Shown here: positions 54,924-64,000 of the stretch, piece after piece
Layout of the letters: every line of letters begins with the position of its first letter
Numbering within the stretch: position 1 is the first letter of the stretch
NCBI RefSeq assembly: GCF_003026285.1
Contig: NZ_PYOD01000002.1
Span: 62,001-126,000 of the forward strand
Reading direction: 5' to 3'
Length of the DNA: 64,000 nt
DNA from: Photobacterium profundum
GTDB taxonomy: Bacteria; Pseudomonadota; Gammaproteobacteria; Enterobacterales; Vibrionaceae
The notes under the pieces: generated by a model
Seen by the model: only the letters and a program-made list of their open reading frames with translations
The model's database searches: none
Told to the model about the DNA's origin: nothing
Position numbers and translations under genes: made by a program

Positions 54924-57275
54924 TTAAACTTGGTCCCAAGGGCCACCAGCGCTGCCAGGTTGATCACCTTTTGTCCACCACTTCGCTTTATAAGTCACAC
55001 CATTGAAGCTTGCTTGATCTCCTGCCGTGTAGGCTTTATCTGCTTTCCACTCACCAGTCGTACCATCGTTAAATTCAACCCAAACAGAACTTGAACCTGG
55101 TTGCTCGCCTTTCGTCCACCACTGTGCGGTGTACTTCACACCACCGAACAGAACAGTATCACCTGTATTGTATATTGCGTCAGCATTCCACGTTGTATCC
55201 CCACCCGTGCCTGATTCAGCTTTTACATTTACAATAACAGTCGCCACATCAGATGCTTGACCATCATTAACGGTAACCAACACGTCAATTGTGGTATCAA
55301 CTTGTGTTGTAGGCGCTGTAACAGTGATATCAGCACCTGTCGCGGTTACTGCAACCGTACCAACAGATGAAGAATAGACCAATGTATCACCGTCTGCATC
55401 TTGTGCTGAAACTGAAATCACAACAGTTTTACCACTGTCAACAGTTACAGAAGCAGGCGTAATGAGTACTGGCGGCGCATTTTCAACGACGCCTGAACCT
55501 TTAACATTAACCACAACATCTTTTATCACGCTCTTTCTACCATCACTGACCGATACTGTAACTATCACCTGAGTATCTGTGGCGGTATTAACGGCTTGAT
55601 AAGTTACCGTCGCAGAACCATTACCATTATCGACAACGGTGGCATTCGTGGCGGTGAAAGACAATGCATCACCATCGGTATCTGTCGCAGAAACAGAGAA
55701 ACTTACCGTTTGACCAGAATCAACGACCTGTGCTGTTGGCACGCTTAATACTGGTGCTGCGTTAGGAACAGTGCCAGCACTAAACACACGGTCAATGGCT
55801 TCAGCCAAAGGCGAGCTTAATTTAGTACATTCTTTCAGCTTTGTACCATGGCTAATAAATGTGCCTTCACATTTAATATCACCATGAACTTGCCACACTA
55901 TTACGCCACCAAGATCATTATCAACAATGTATTGGGCTTTTTTCTCGATAGAAGGCACATCGTCATAACTTAAGAAATATTTACCTTTCACAGCATAAGG
56001 TACTTCTGCAGCTGCATCCCATTTATGCTCCCAACCACCGGTTTGTAGAATGAAATTATAATTTGGCTGGCCTTCGAATTCTTTCCAGTTATCTAAATCA
56101 GCGGAAGATAATGTTGGCCCATCAACACCAAAGTTAACGGTACGTTTTTCAGTAGGGGCCCCAACATACGCTGTGGCTTCAGATGTTTGAACGCCACGCC
56201 CATAAAAGGCAGCACCGAAGTTAATTTTGTTCGATGGGATACCTTTTTGTGCCATCCATGTTCGCAATGTATCAAGGTTTAGCCCTTGGTATTCCTCTTC
56301 AGGGTACGGATACAATGGAGCATTGTGGCCCGCAACGTTCGACCAACCACCATTTAAGTCGTAGGTCATCATGTTGAAAGAATCCATCGACGCAACAAGA
56401 CGGTTCCAGTCGTACCCTTCTAACTTTGCTGTCGATGCAGAAAATGCCGCGGTTAACAGTTTATTGGGGCCAATCCGTTCACGAATATCTTCCATTAGCT
56501 GTTCAAAGTTAGCGTAATCTTCAGGGTTACCCGCAAAATTCATTCCGCCAAAACCCGGATATTCCCAGTCGATATCAATACCATCAAAACCCAATGACAT
56601 CACTTTATCTATATCAGCAAGAAAACGTGCTTTCTTTACCGGATCGGCCGCCATTTCAGGAAAGTGTTTCGACATACTCCACCCCCCCAAAGATGCCATT
56701 ACCTTCACACCTTTTTGATGGGCAAGATCGATCAAGCCAGGTGCCCCACCCGCTTTCTTTAATGGAATAGGGAATTGGCCTTGAACACCTGTCGGCTCAT
56801 GTAACCAACCACTTCCACTTTTTACAAACCCTTGTTCTTGTACTTTACGTAGACTGTCAGCCTCCCATGCTTCATTACCAGGATACTGATGAACATACTC
56901 GAGCTCCCCCCAAAGAATGTCAAAATCCCAACTAGAATACACATCAGGGTGTAATAATGGTCCAGGTTCTTGTACGGCATTCGGCTGGTAAATACTTTTA
57001 TTACGTAAATCACCACTGTGTAATGAGCCGTCTTTTGCAACACCAAAGAACGAAAAATTAAGAATAGAGTAGATATCCATATCTACATTTAAATGCGTTG
57101 CTTCACCTTTTACACTAAACCCAGCACTTGGCCCTTTCCATGCCTCCCACTGTGTAATATAGCCAATTACATTTTTATCGTGTGTTGGCGCTGCGTAAGC
57201 GGTAGAGGCCATTCCTGCCATCAACATACCTGTAATGGCACCAGCCATTTTGCTCAGGTTCAATCCCTTTTGCAT
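54924..57275 (-). CDS. Secreted GH18 chitinase with two Ig-like and two chitin-binding domains
   Basis: A 783-residue secreted endochitinase. Order: signal peptide (1-28), GH18 barrel (about 33-495) with SLGGWS (195-200) and the catalytic DGIDIDWE (231-238; Glu238 is the acid/base), two Ig/cadherin-like linkers (about 512-600 and 604-690; DTDGD and DADGD motifs), then two CBM5/12 chitin-binding modules (about 697-737 and 742-783), each with the YTAQWWTKGEQPG / YKAKWWTKGDQPG signature. It hydrolyses chitin outside the cell. GGAGAG precedes the ATG. Runs of 7 G (56682-56688, in the SLGGW codons) and 6 G (near 56907) occur. A 590-base upstream region precedes a divergent gene. Confidence 0.95.
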   Translation of the reverse strand: MQKGLNLSKMAGAITGMLMAGMASTAYAAPTHDKNVIGYITQWEAWKGPSAGFSVKGEATHLNVDMDIYSILNFSFFGVAKDGSLHSGDLRNKSIYQPNAVQEPGPLLHPDVYSSWDFDILWGELEYVHQYPGNEAWEADSLRKVQEQGFVKSGSGWLHEPTGVQGQFPIPLKKAGGAPGLIDLAHQKGVKVMASLGGWSMSKHFPEMAADPVKKARFLADIDKVMSLGFDGIDIDWEYPGFGGMNFAGNPEDYANFEQLMEDIRERIGPNKLLTAAFSASTAKLEGYDWNRLVASMDSFNMMTYDLNGGWSNVAGHNAPLYPYPEEEYQGLNLDTLRTWMAQKGIPSNKINFGAAFYGRGVQTSEATAYVGAPTEKRTVNFGVDGPTLSSADLDNWKEFEGQPNYNFILQTGGWEHKWDAAAEVPYAVKGKYFLSYDDVPSIEKKAQYIVDNDLGGVIVWQVHGDIKCEGTFISHGTKLKECTKLSSPLAEAIDRVFSAGTVPNAAPVLSVPTAQVVDSGQTVSFSVSATDTDGDALSFTATNATVVDNGNGSATVTYQAVNTATDTQVIVTVSVSDGRKSVIKDVVVNVKGSGVVENAPPVLITPASVTVDSGKTVVISVSAQDADGDTLVYSSSVGTVAVTATGADITVTAPTTQVDTTIDVLVTVNDGQASDVATVIVNVKAESGTGGDTTWNADAIYNTGDTVLFGGVKYTAQWWTKGEQPGSSSVWVEFNDGTTGEWKADKAYTAGDQASFNGVTYKAKWWTKGDQPGSAGGPWDQV

Positions 57276-57866
57276 TGTTATCTCTCCACGTTATGGTCAA
57301 AAAATAATATAAATTCGAGTTGCCTTCTTTTTCATGCATATATCTTCAGGTTTTTACGTAAAAAAGAGCGTTCTTACCTTCAAAACACAACTGCATTTCT
57401 AATTGTTTTGTTTAGGCACTTAAATACTCCCTTAATTGACAGTTAGTTAACAAAAACACCAGCTGTACAATTAACGTCCTTTAAGTGTTAGCTATGTTTT
57501 TTTCTATCGCGAATAAATGTTGTCATTTTTAGATACCACATGAGAAATAAATGTAACAAAGTCGCAACAACTTTCACTTAACTACGTATTCATTCCATTT
57601 ATGATTGATTTTAAACCACCGAAAAACTATACCCGAAAAGAATATTTCATGTGAAAAATAAGTACCAACATACCTAATGAATACAAAAACAGATAGTTAT
57701 CCCCTTTCAACCAACCACACATTTACGTTATTGGCTATTGTTAATAAAAATGAATATTTATACCTTCAAATATTTTCTGTCGGGCTTCTTCCTATCTACT
57801 AACGTTATTAGATAGCTACCCATGGGCATGGTTTTATACATGTGAAGGAATATTACGGAGTAATAT
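57276..57866. other. Divergent non-coding region between the chitinase and the FMN protein
   Basis: About 590 AT-rich bases, with no credible gene; frames on the plus strand here mostly overlap the chitinase start. It must carry both promoters and probably the chitin-responsive control of the chitinase. Just before the FMN-protein start, ATATTAC (57850-57856) and GTAATAT (57860-57866) form a hairpin holding part of the GGAG ribosome-binding sequence in its loop. Confidence 0.5.
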
Positions 57867-59348
57867 ATGAGCGATTTTATTCTATTTGGCATAAACCTTT
57901 TATCTGGTTTATTTGTACTAACTCTTGGAAGCGGTGCTTTAATAATTATTTACTTCTATTTTTCTGATATTAAACAAAACAAACATGCCATTCGCCATAA
58001 CTACCCTGTGGTAGGTCGCTTTCGCTATATTTTAGAAAAACAAGGCGAATTCTTTCGTCAATATTTCTTTGCAATGGACAGAGAAGAAATGCCCTTTAAC
58101 CGAGCAGAACGAAGCTGGGTTTATAAAGCAGCCAAAAACGTCGATAGAACAATTGCTTTTGGCTCAACACGTAATCTAGATATTGCAGGTACAATCATGT
58201 TCATGAATTGTGCATTTCCTACTTTAGAAGAAGATGCTGCCACCCCCTCGCCTATTACAATCGGGGAAAACTGCCAATTCCCTTATACAACGAGCTCCAT
58301 CTTTAATATTTCTGGAATGAGTTTCGGTGCAATATCAAAACCTGCCGTACAAGCCTTATCACACGGGGCACATCTTGCTGGTTGTTGGATGAATACAGGT
58401 GAAGGCGGTTTAAGTCCTTACCATCTAGAAGGTAAAGCTGATATTGTCTTTCAAATAGGTACCGCGAAATATGGCGTACGGGATGAGAACGGAAATTTAA
58501 GCGAAGAAAAGTTAAAAAACATCGCAGCCCACCCTGAAGTAAAGATGTTTGAAATCAAAATGAGTCAAGGTGCGAAACCAGGAAAAGGCGGAATTTTACC
58601 AGGTAGAAAAGTGACAGCCGAAATAGCAAACATAAGAGGAATACCAGAAGGGCATGACTCGATAAGCCCTAATGGACATAAAGAAATTAGGAGTGCGGGT
58701 GATCTACTCGACATGATCGCATTCATTCGACAAACAACGGGAAAGCCTGTTGGCTTTAAAGCCGTTATCGGCTCGATTGCTTGGTTTGATGATCTATTAA
58801 ATGAAATAGAACAACGCGGTAAAGATAGCGCGCCTGATTTTATTACAATAGACAGCGCCGATGGTGGCACAGGTGCAGCGCCACAACCTTTAATGGATTA
58901 TGTTGGACTCCCCTTAAAAGAAAGCTTACCACTTATAATTGAGCGCTTAAAAAAACATAACTTAAAAGAACAAATCAAAGTAATTGCTTCAGGCAAATTG
59001 ATCACCCCTTCAAAAGTGGCTTGGGCAATCGCATTGGGGGCTGACTTTGTTGTTTCAGCTCGTGGACATATGTTTGCGTTAGGCTGTATTCAAGCACTTC
59101 AATGCAATAAAGATACATGTCCAACGGGTATTACAACGCATAATAAACGCTTACAACAAGGTCTTAATGTTCAAGATAAAACCCAAAGAGTCGCAAACTA
59201 TAATAAATATATTCATTACGGTATAGGGCTTTTAGCTCACTCTTGTGGTGTTACTAACGCGCGAGACATCAATAAAAACCATATTCGTATTGTTACTGAA
59301 AATGGCTTATCTGTTGCTCTAGATAAACTCTATGAAAACCATCATTAA
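57867..59348 (+). CDS. FMN-binding glutamate synthase-like membrane protein
   Basis: A 493-residue protein: one N-terminal membrane helix (about 7-31) followed by a domain like the FMN-binding (synthase) domain of GltB. Visible motifs are ISGMSFGAISKPAVQAL, NTGEGGLSPYH, MSQGAKPGKGGILPG, ITIDSADGGTGAAPQPLMDY (FMN phosphate region) and CIQALQCNKDTCPTGI with the three cysteines of a 3Fe-4S cluster. It lacks the glutaminase domain and the GltB C-terminal helix, so it is not a complete glutamate synthase. Its substrate is unknown. It seems monocistronic, with a GGAG ribosome-binding sequence partly within a hairpin loop. It is divergent from the chitinase. Confidence 0.88.
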   Translation: MSDFILFGINLLSGLFVLTLGSGALIIIYFYFSDIKQNKHAIRHNYPVVGRFRYILEKQGEFFRQYFFAMDREEMPFNRAERSWVYKAAKNVDRTIAFGSTRNLDIAGTIMFMNCAFPTLEEDAATPSPITIGENCQFPYTTSSIFNISGMSFGAISKPAVQALSHGAHLAGCWMNTGEGGLSPYHLEGKADIVFQIGTAKYGVRDENGNLSEEKLKNIAAHPEVKMFEIKMSQGAKPGKGGILPGRKVTAEIANIRGIPEGHDSISPNGHKEIRSAGDLLDMIAFIRQTTGKPVGFKAVIGSIAWFDDLLNEIEQRGKDSAPDFITIDSADGGTGAAPQPLMDYVGLPLKESLPLIIERLKKHNLKEQIKVIASGKLITPSKVAWAIALGADFVVSARGHMFALGCIQALQCNKDTCPTGITTHNKRLQQGLNVQDKTQRVANYNKYIHYGIGLLAHSCGVTNARDINKNHIRIVTENGLSVALDKLYENHH

Positions 59349-59373
59349 CCATTTACAAAATACCAAAATACAA

Positions 59374-59396
59374 ACGGGCGCTTACTAAGTGCCCGT
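59374..59396 (+). terminator. Probable terminator after the FMN protein gene
   Basis: ACGGGCGCTT and AAGTGCCCGT pair over 10 bases with one G-U wobble and a three-base loop. It is followed by an AT-rich stretch rather than a clean T tract, so efficiency is uncertain. Confidence 0.6.
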
Positions 59397-59450
59397 TAAT
59401 ATATTATATAATATAGTTAATTAACGTTGGTTATTTGAATTTCTAAGTGC

Positions 59451-59702
59451 TTACTTACGAATAAACTTGTTATAAACAAACAGTAAAACAAATGCCCCAA
59501 GCGTCGCCGTTATAATACTGCCGAAATTCACACCATCAGCAGAACCTAACCCAATAAATGAACCTAACCAGCCACCCACAAATGCCCCTGCAATACCCAG
59601 AGCAATGGTCATTATCCAACCACCATCGTCATCACCAGGCATCAACCATTTAGCCAAAGCTCCCGCTATTAGCCCCAAAATTATCCAAGAAATAAATCCC
59701 AT
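59451..59702 (-). CDS. GlsB/YeaQ/YmgE-family small membrane protein
   Basis: About 83 residues with three hydrophobic helices and the family pattern GLIAGALAKWLMPGDDDGG, GIAGAFVGGWLG and TLGAFVLLFVYN. Members are called transglycosylase-associated or stress-response membrane proteins; the molecular function is not established. The ATG at 59700-59702 is preferred because AGGTGG lies upstream at normal spacing; the longer version adds 16 residues with no family counterpart. It appears monocistronic. Confidence 0.9.
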   Translation of the reverse strand: MGFISWIILGLIAGALAKWLMPGDDDGGWIMTIALGIAGAFVGGWLGSFIGLGSADGVNFGSIITATLGAFVLLFVYNKFIRK

Positions 59703-59896
59703 ATTATTATTCCACCTAAATAAATATGTTAATAAGCCCGTGAGGCTCAATTACTCATGATCAGTATAGGCAAACATCGCTATCTTATTTGAATTTGACT
59801 TAACGCTGACAAATTAAAACACCAGCATGCCAGACTTAAGTTGACTCAAATCGGAGTCGTTATAATTTATGACCACACACGTTCCAGAGACCCCAA

Positions 59897-60202
59897 ATGA
59901 TCAAGCGCGCAACTCTATTGCTTACACTTATAACCGCGTCGTTACCCACGTTAGCCTCGCCAGATTTGATACCTCAATCAGAAGCTCAATATGTGCAATT
60001 AGCGTTAATTGAAACCATCCAAATAACAGGTGATATTAACGATAGCCTAACCAGCTTAGTCGATAGATATCTTGCGCATAAAACCACCGATTACTATTCA
60101 ATTAAAGATATATCTGAAGATACCCAAGCAAATACACTAACGATCATCGTAAATTTGTATAAGCATGAAAATACAATACAACCGAATCAAAGAGTCGTTT
60201 AA
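59897..60202 (+). CDS. Small secreted protein of unknown function
   Basis: A 101-residue protein with a signal peptide ending PTLA. The mature ~80 residues contain EAQYVQLALIETIQITGD and LTIIVNLYK, suggesting alternating helix and strand, and no cysteine. AGAG precedes the ATG. It is a single gene ending at a strong terminator. I do not recognise the family. Confidence 0.72.
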   Translation: MIKRATLLLTLITASLPTLASPDLIPQSEAQYVQLALIETIQITGDINDSLTSLVDRYLAHKTTDYYSIKDISEDTQANTLTIIVNLYKHENTIQPNQRVV

Positions 60203-60210
60203 TTTTCAGA

Positions 60211-60241
60211 AAAAAGACGAGGTAACATTAACCTCGTCTTT
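60211..60241. terminator. Bidirectional terminator between the small secreted protein and the kinase gene
   Basis: AAAGACGAGGT (60213-60223) and ACCTCGTCTTT (60231-60241) pair perfectly over 11 bases around a seven-base loop. The minus-strand side ends in six T; the plus-strand side in three T. It serves both convergent genes. Confidence 0.82.
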
Positions 60242-60268
60242 ATGGCTATAACTACGATCTTTACTTAG

Positions 60269-62821
60269 CTAAATATTATTTTTGATTGTGATGTCCTTTT
60301 TCGCTAAAAGAGCGATAGCCAAATGCTTCTCCATCACCGCTGATAATACTTTTTTGCTTACCGGTTTAGACACAAAGTCATCCATTCCTGCTTCATAGCA
60401 TTTATCCTTTTCTTCTTTAACAACATTTGCCGTTAAAGCAATAATAGGAATGTGCGATGTATTTTGTTCCAGATTTCGTATTGCTTTTGTCGCCTCAAAA
60501 CCATCCAAAACTGGCATCTGACAATCCATAAATATGATATCAAAATCATGTTCTTGATACATATCGACACCAATTTGACCGTTACTTGCAATCATGACTT
60601 CAACACCCAATTTTTCAAGCATCATTTTTGCCACTTTTTGGTTCACAACAGTATCTTCAACCACCAAAACTTTCGCTCTTGGTGTTGAAGTTTCAGGTTC
60701 CAATTCACGGGTTAAAACAGTAGCTGAATCATTTGTTATTACACCAGACTCTTCAGGTAAGCTGGCTTTTTTGACCTCGGCATTCGACTTCGGTAAGAAA
60801 TTGATCTCACTCGCTTGAGGCATGTTAGCATGATGTACTGATTGTAAAAAATTTTCAGGAGTTGTCATTTCAGGTGACATGACTGGTGATATTACATTGC
60901 TTAACGCCTGAGGTACCTCTGTACCGTTTAGACTCCGTTTACAATGTAGAGGATTCGCAATGACTTCACCTGAAGTCATTTTAATAACGCGCTTAACCGT
61001 CCACTTTAGATTACTTTCTTTATACGGTCTCGATAAGCACGCTAAAATACCGACTTGTTTCGCCTTCAGATCATCGCCCATCTGAGGGCCAGCAGAAATC
61101 ATCATCAGGCGAGGACAATCCAGACCCAGTTCTTTAGTCAGTAATTGCGCCAGTTCAAAACCATCAAGGTGTGGCATGATTTTATCAATGATTACTAAAT
61201 CAAACGGGCTTTTATTCACAATAGCTTGCTTAACAATATCGATTGCTTGTGTTGCATCGTCACAACATATCGTTTTAGCGCCGAAATTGTTTAACTGAGC
61301 AGAAGTGATCCGCATATTCAGCATACTATCATCGACCAGTAAAACGGATATCTCCGATAATGCTTTACTGTCTTCCAATGACGCCGACACTAATACATTT
61401 TTTTCAAACGTTATTGTAAAGTAAAAGGTACTACCCTTGCCTACTTCACTGTTTATCTTTATCTCTCCTCCCATCAAATGAACTATTTGACGACAAATCG
61501 ATAAACCCAGCCCTGTACCACCGTATTTACGCGTAGTACTGCCATCAGCTTGTTGAAACTTATCAAATACAGCGTCATGCATATCAACTGAAACACCAAT
61601 ACCACTGTCTATTACTTCAAATCGTATTGTTGTTTCAGTATCAGTTTCAGTTTCTAATTGAGTATGAAGATGAACATAACCCGTATGAGTAAATTTAATG
61701 GCATTACTCACTAAATTATTCAGCACTTGTCGTAGTTGAGTCGCATCACCAAGCAACATTGGTGGTATGCGTTTATCAATAGAGCATTGGAAGGCGATAC
61801 TCTTTTCTGACGCTTTTACCAAGAAAATAGATTCCACTTCTTTATTCAATTCAAACAAGTTCAGCGATGTATGTTCTAATTCTAAACGCCCAGCTTCAAT
61901 TTTAGAGAAATCGAGAATATCATTGATCAAATCAAGTAATGAAAGAGACGATATATTCAACATGTTAATATATTCTTTTTGGTCTTTTGGCATATCCATC
62001 TCTTGCAATAAAGATGATAAGCCAATGATTCCATTCATTGGTGTTCTAATTTCGTGGCTCATGTTTGCCAAGAACTCACTTTTTTTACGGTTAGCTTCTT
62101 CAGCTTCCTCTCTTGCTAATTCAAGTTCTTCGTAATGATTTCTGATTCGGTTAACAGAACTATTATATGTTTCAGTTAGCGTCGATATTTCATCATCAAA
62201 ACGCCTGCCTTCTAAATTAATACGCTGGGGCACTTTATCATTATCAAAATTACTGACAGCCAAAGACATCAACGTAAGTGGGCGTACAACGATACGATAA
62301 GCAAAATACAAGATGAAAATAGCGAACAAGAAGATTTTTATTGTTTGAGAAATCAATAGAAAAATAAACTTATCAAACAATCCTTGATAAACAGTATACA
62401 GATCAGATTGAACCGTAAGCGTAGCTAACGTGTACTGCCTTTTGCCAACAGTATGTTGCATCTCCCACATTTTTTCGTGTTTATATTTTTGTAATTCACT
62501 GCCTAACTGAATAACGGTACCGTCAGAATCTGTAATCGATAGATAATGAATGCTAGGCAAATGCATTATACCTTCAGCCTGGGTCAGTAATAATTCACGA
62601 TCTTCCACCCACAAACTCGCGGTAAGGCTTGATAGAAAGCTACCTTCAATTTGTACCATTCGTTCATCGATACTCGCTAAGTCTTCCTTATAATCACGGT
62701 ATAAATTCAGCCCTGTAATAATTAAGGTAAACACTGTACTCATAAGTAAGATAAAAAGAAGAAGCTGCTTTGCTAATCCGATTTTTTTCTTTTTGTGCGT
62801 ATTGCGATACGTCTCATTCAT
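60269..62821 (-). CDS. Hybrid sensor histidine kinase with two receiver domains
   Basis: An 850-residue inner-membrane kinase: TM1 (about 19-39), a periplasmic sensor of ~110 residues (40-150), TM2 (about 151-175), HAMP-like linker and coiled coil, HisKA with phospho-accepting His256 in MSHEIRTP, HATPase with [10 protein letters not shown] and GGTGLGLSI, receiver 1 (about 485-600; LLVDDS and IIDKIMP) and receiver 2 (about 715-835; VLVVEDT and FMDCQMP). Receiver 1 has Ile-Asp-Lys at its site but keeps the acidic residues. No HPt domain is present, so a separate HPt protein and output regulator are needed. The divergent gene encodes a periplasmic binding protein that could present a ligand. Signal unknown. 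Confidence 0.93.
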   Translation of the reverse strand: MNETYRNTHKKKKIGLAKQLLLFILLMSTVFTLIITGLNLYRDYKEDLASIDERMVQIEGSFLSSLTASLWVEDRELLLTQAEGIMHLPSIHYLSITDSDGTVIQLGSELQKYKHEKMWEMQHTVGKRQYTLATLTVQSDLYTVYQGLFDKFIFLLISQTIKIFLFAIFILYFAYRIVVRPLTLMSLAVSNFDNDKVPQRINLEGRRFDDEISTLTETYNSSVNRIRNHYEELELAREEAEEANRKKSEFLANMSHEIRTPMNGIIGLSSLLQEMDMPKDQKEYINMLNISSLSLLDLINDILDFSKIEAGRLELEHTSLNLFELNKEVESIFLVKASEKSIAFQCSIDKRIPPMLLGDATQLRQVLNNLVSNAIKFTHTGYVHLHTQLETETDTETTIRFEVIDSGIGVSVDMHDAVFDKFQQADGSTTRKYGGTGLGLSICRQIVHLMGGEIKINSEVGKGSTFYFTITFEKNVLVSASLEDSKALSEISVLLVDDSMLNMRITSAQLNNFGAKTICCDDATQAIDIVKQAIVNKSPFDLVIIDKIMPHLDGFELAQLLTKELGLDCPRLMMISAGPQMGDDLKAKQVGILACLSRPYKESNLKWTVKRVIKMTSGEVIANPLHCKRSLNGTEVPQALSNVISPVMSPEMTTPENFLQSVHHANMPQASEINFLPKSNAEVKKASLPEESGVITNDSATVLTRELEPETSTPRAKVLVVEDTVVNQKVAKMMLEKLGVEVMIASNGQIGVDMYQEHDFDIIFMDCQMPVLDGFEATKAIRNLEQNTSHIPIIALTANVVKEEKDKCYEAGMDDFVSKPVSKKVLSAVMEKHLAIALLAKKDITIKNNI

Positions 62822-62900
62822 CCTTAAACTCGCATCTTATTGTTATTCTACTACCATAATAATAGTCACTTCACAGGGATAGTTAAGATAAGGATGTAAA

Positions 62901-63659
62901 ATGAAAGGATTTTTTTCTATATCAACCGCAATAATGTTAAGTTGTGCCAGTTTTCAAGCGTCATCTGAAACAATTAATTATTATGTTATCGCTAAACAAG
63001 CCACTCCGTTCCAAATTGAATCACCAGATAAAACACACAAAGGAATAGTGACAGATATTGTAAAAGCGGTATTTAACGGCAGTAAATACGATATCGATTA
63101 CCATGTTTACCCTTTTAACCGAATGATATCTTTATTAGAACAAGGTGGCGAAGCGAATTGGATAACCTATGGCAGTCCTAATTGGGGAGGCGTTCAAGCC
63201 GAAAACCTATCGGAGATGCCTATTTATAATGTTAAGCATTCACTCGTTACAAGTATGAATAACACATTTGACTTCAACTCGATGAAAGATATGGATGAAA
63301 AAGTTATCGTTCTTCTCCATGGTTTTAATTACCCCCAACTTGTTCCTTACTTTGACAATGGCAACGTCGAGGAATTGAGAGTTAAAGACTACAAAGCAGC
63401 ATTTCGTGTCATTAAAAAACTACCCGGAGAGACGGCTTTTGTTGAAATGCAATCACGTATTAAATACAACCTCAGCCAACAAAATCTGGACACCGACGCC
63501 TATCGAATTCAATCCTTCAGCAGTGTAATTCCAGACTATCCAATTTATCTTGCTTTTGATCCAAAAATGGATGCAGATACACAAGCCTTTATCAATGAAC
63601 GCCTTAAAACATTAAAAAGCACAGGTAAACTCGACGATATAATTCATAACTATATCTAG
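62901..63659 (+). CDS. Orphan periplasmic substrate-binding protein (SBP_bac_3-like)
   Basis: A 252-residue secreted protein with a signal peptide ending near FQASS. The fold resembles type 2 periplasmic binding proteins of the amino-acid receptor group: TPFQIESPDKTHKGIVTDIVKAVF at the start (quoted in part: GIVTDIVKAVF), PFNRMISLLEQG, and a C-terminal INERLKTLKSTGKLDDIIHNY. No permease or ATPase gene is adjacent, so it is probably not part of a transporter encoded here. It is divergent from the hybrid kinase with 79 bases between starts, which suggests common control or a sensing partnership. AAGGATG precedes the ATG. A terminator follows. Confidence 0.85.
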   Translation: MKGFFSISTAIMLSCASFQASSETINYYVIAKQATPFQIESPDKTHKGIVTDIVKAVFNGSKYDIDYHVYPFNRMISLLEQGGEANWITYGSPNWGGVQAENLSEMPIYNVKHSLVTSMNNTFDFNSMKDMDEKVIVLLHGFNYPQLVPYFDNGNVEELRVKDYKAAFRVIKKLPGETAFVEMQSRIKYNLSQQNLDTDAYRIQSFSSVIPDYPIYLAFDPKMDADTQAFINERLKTLKSTGKLDDIIHNYI

Positions 63660-63680
63660 CGACTAAGACAAAACCTCCCA

Positions 63681-63708
63681 AACCTCAGTAAAATAGCTGA
63701 GGTTTTTT
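63681..63708 (+). terminator. Terminator after the binding-protein gene
   Basis: AACCTCAG (63681-63688) and CTGAGGTT (63697-63704) pair perfectly with an eight-base loop, and six T in total end the structure. It lies 20 bases past the stop codon. Confidence 0.88.
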
Positions 63709-63717
63709 AATTGACAC

Positions 63718-63982
63718 TATACCCAAGCTACCTCAAGATGCAGGATTCAGAGTGATCTCAGCGTATTTAATTCAAGGAAAATGTGTGTAGGAATGGCATT
63801 CCCTTTCAAAAACATTTGACACAGAAGTAGATACGCTGAATCACTCCGAAGGGCGAGTTTTGTTGGGCTCAATGCGGTGTTACTTATTTTCAACGTAGAA
63901 CGACTAGGTCTATAAATAAGTGCCTTGCCTAGAGCCCAACAAATTCTCGCTGAAACGAGCATCTTGAGGTAACTTGGGTATA
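63718..63982. mobile_element. MITE-like element with ~24-base terminal inverted repeats
   Basis: The left end TATACCCAAGCTACCTCAAG... (63718-63741) and right end (63959-63982) are inverted copies with one mismatch over 24 bases. The element is 265 bp and encodes no transposase. A 71-codon minus-strand frame inside (63747-63962) looks like repeat-derived sequence, not a gene. Outer TATA on both sides could include a TA-type target duplication. A deleted relative lies at 49638-49696. Function or mobilising transposase is not visible here. Confidence 0.75.
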
Positions 63983-64000
63983 TTACTTAAGTAAGGCATG

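Noticed and set aside
57093..57446. 117-codon plus-strand frame across the chitinase start.
   Set aside because: Overlaps the chitinase signal peptide and ribosome-binding site on the other strand; no supporting motif.
63747..63962. 71-codon frame inside the MITE-like element.
   Set aside because: Lies almost exactly between the terminal repeats and has no ribosome-binding sequence; more likely a repeat-derived frame than a gene.

Overview
The window looks like chromosomal DNA of a marine gammaproteobacterium of the family Vibrionaceae, most likely Photobacterium or a close Vibrio relative. The reasons are AT-rich intergenic DNA, a ToxR/ToxS-like membrane regulator pair, a secreted chitinase, a type I secretion adhesin built of Vibrio-type ~143-150-residue repeats, and a small palindromic repeat of a kind I associate with this family. 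Genus is inference; no rRNA or other marker gene is present.

Layout. 1-4334 (minus): a chaperone-usher fimbrial operon (major pilin, intrinsic terminator/attenuator, second pilin, usher, chaperone, first codons of a further gene). The usher carries an 11-base G tract. 4814-6171 (minus): ToxS-like and ToxR-like genes, overlapping by 7 bases. 6391-7725 (minus): astB. 8108-37645 (minus): one gene of 29.5 kb encoding a 9,845-residue adhesin. It has an N-terminal periplasmic-retention region with a LapG-type cleavage site, about 24 repeat units of ~305 residues, a C-terminal Ig/cadherin-like stalk, RTX repeats and a type I secretion signal. Divergent from it, 38212-46299 (plus): an operon for its export and release: HlyD-type adaptor (LapC-like), TolC-type channel (LapE-like), OmpA-like lipoprotein, LapG-like protease, LapD-like c-di-GMP receptor and LapB-like ABC transporter. 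46476-49039 (minus): kefG-kefB. 49208-49603: an unknown secreted protein. 49752-54760: a zinc region, with a DUF1007-NicO pair (plus) and a metal ABC importer operon (minus), each preceded by a Zur-box-like palindrome; a 71-residue Cys-containing small protein may lead the ABC operon. 54924-57275 (minus): GH18 chitinase. 57867-59348 (plus): FMN-binding glutamate-synthase-like protein. 59451-60202: a GlsB-type membrane protein and an unknown secreted protein. 60269-63659: a hybrid histidine kinase divergent from an orphan periplasmic binding protein. 63718-63982: a MITE-like element with ~24-base terminal inverted repeats.

How it works together. From the Lap/Bpf paradigm (Pseudomonas LapA, Shewanella BpfA), the adhesin is exported by LapB-LapC-LapE and stays threaded through the outer-membrane channel by its N-terminus. 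LapG cuts the N-terminus at a di-alanine site unless LapD, loaded with c-di-GMP, sequesters it. Fimbriae, giant adhesin and chitinase together suggest a lifestyle of attaching to chitinous or animal surfaces. The least expected observations are long G tracts in two surface-adhesion genes (11 in the usher, 9 in the adhesin just before its secretion signal), a CxxC pair in the adhesin's retention region that seems to be its only cysteines, mosaic near-identity of its repeats, and Zur-box control of a NicO-family transporter.
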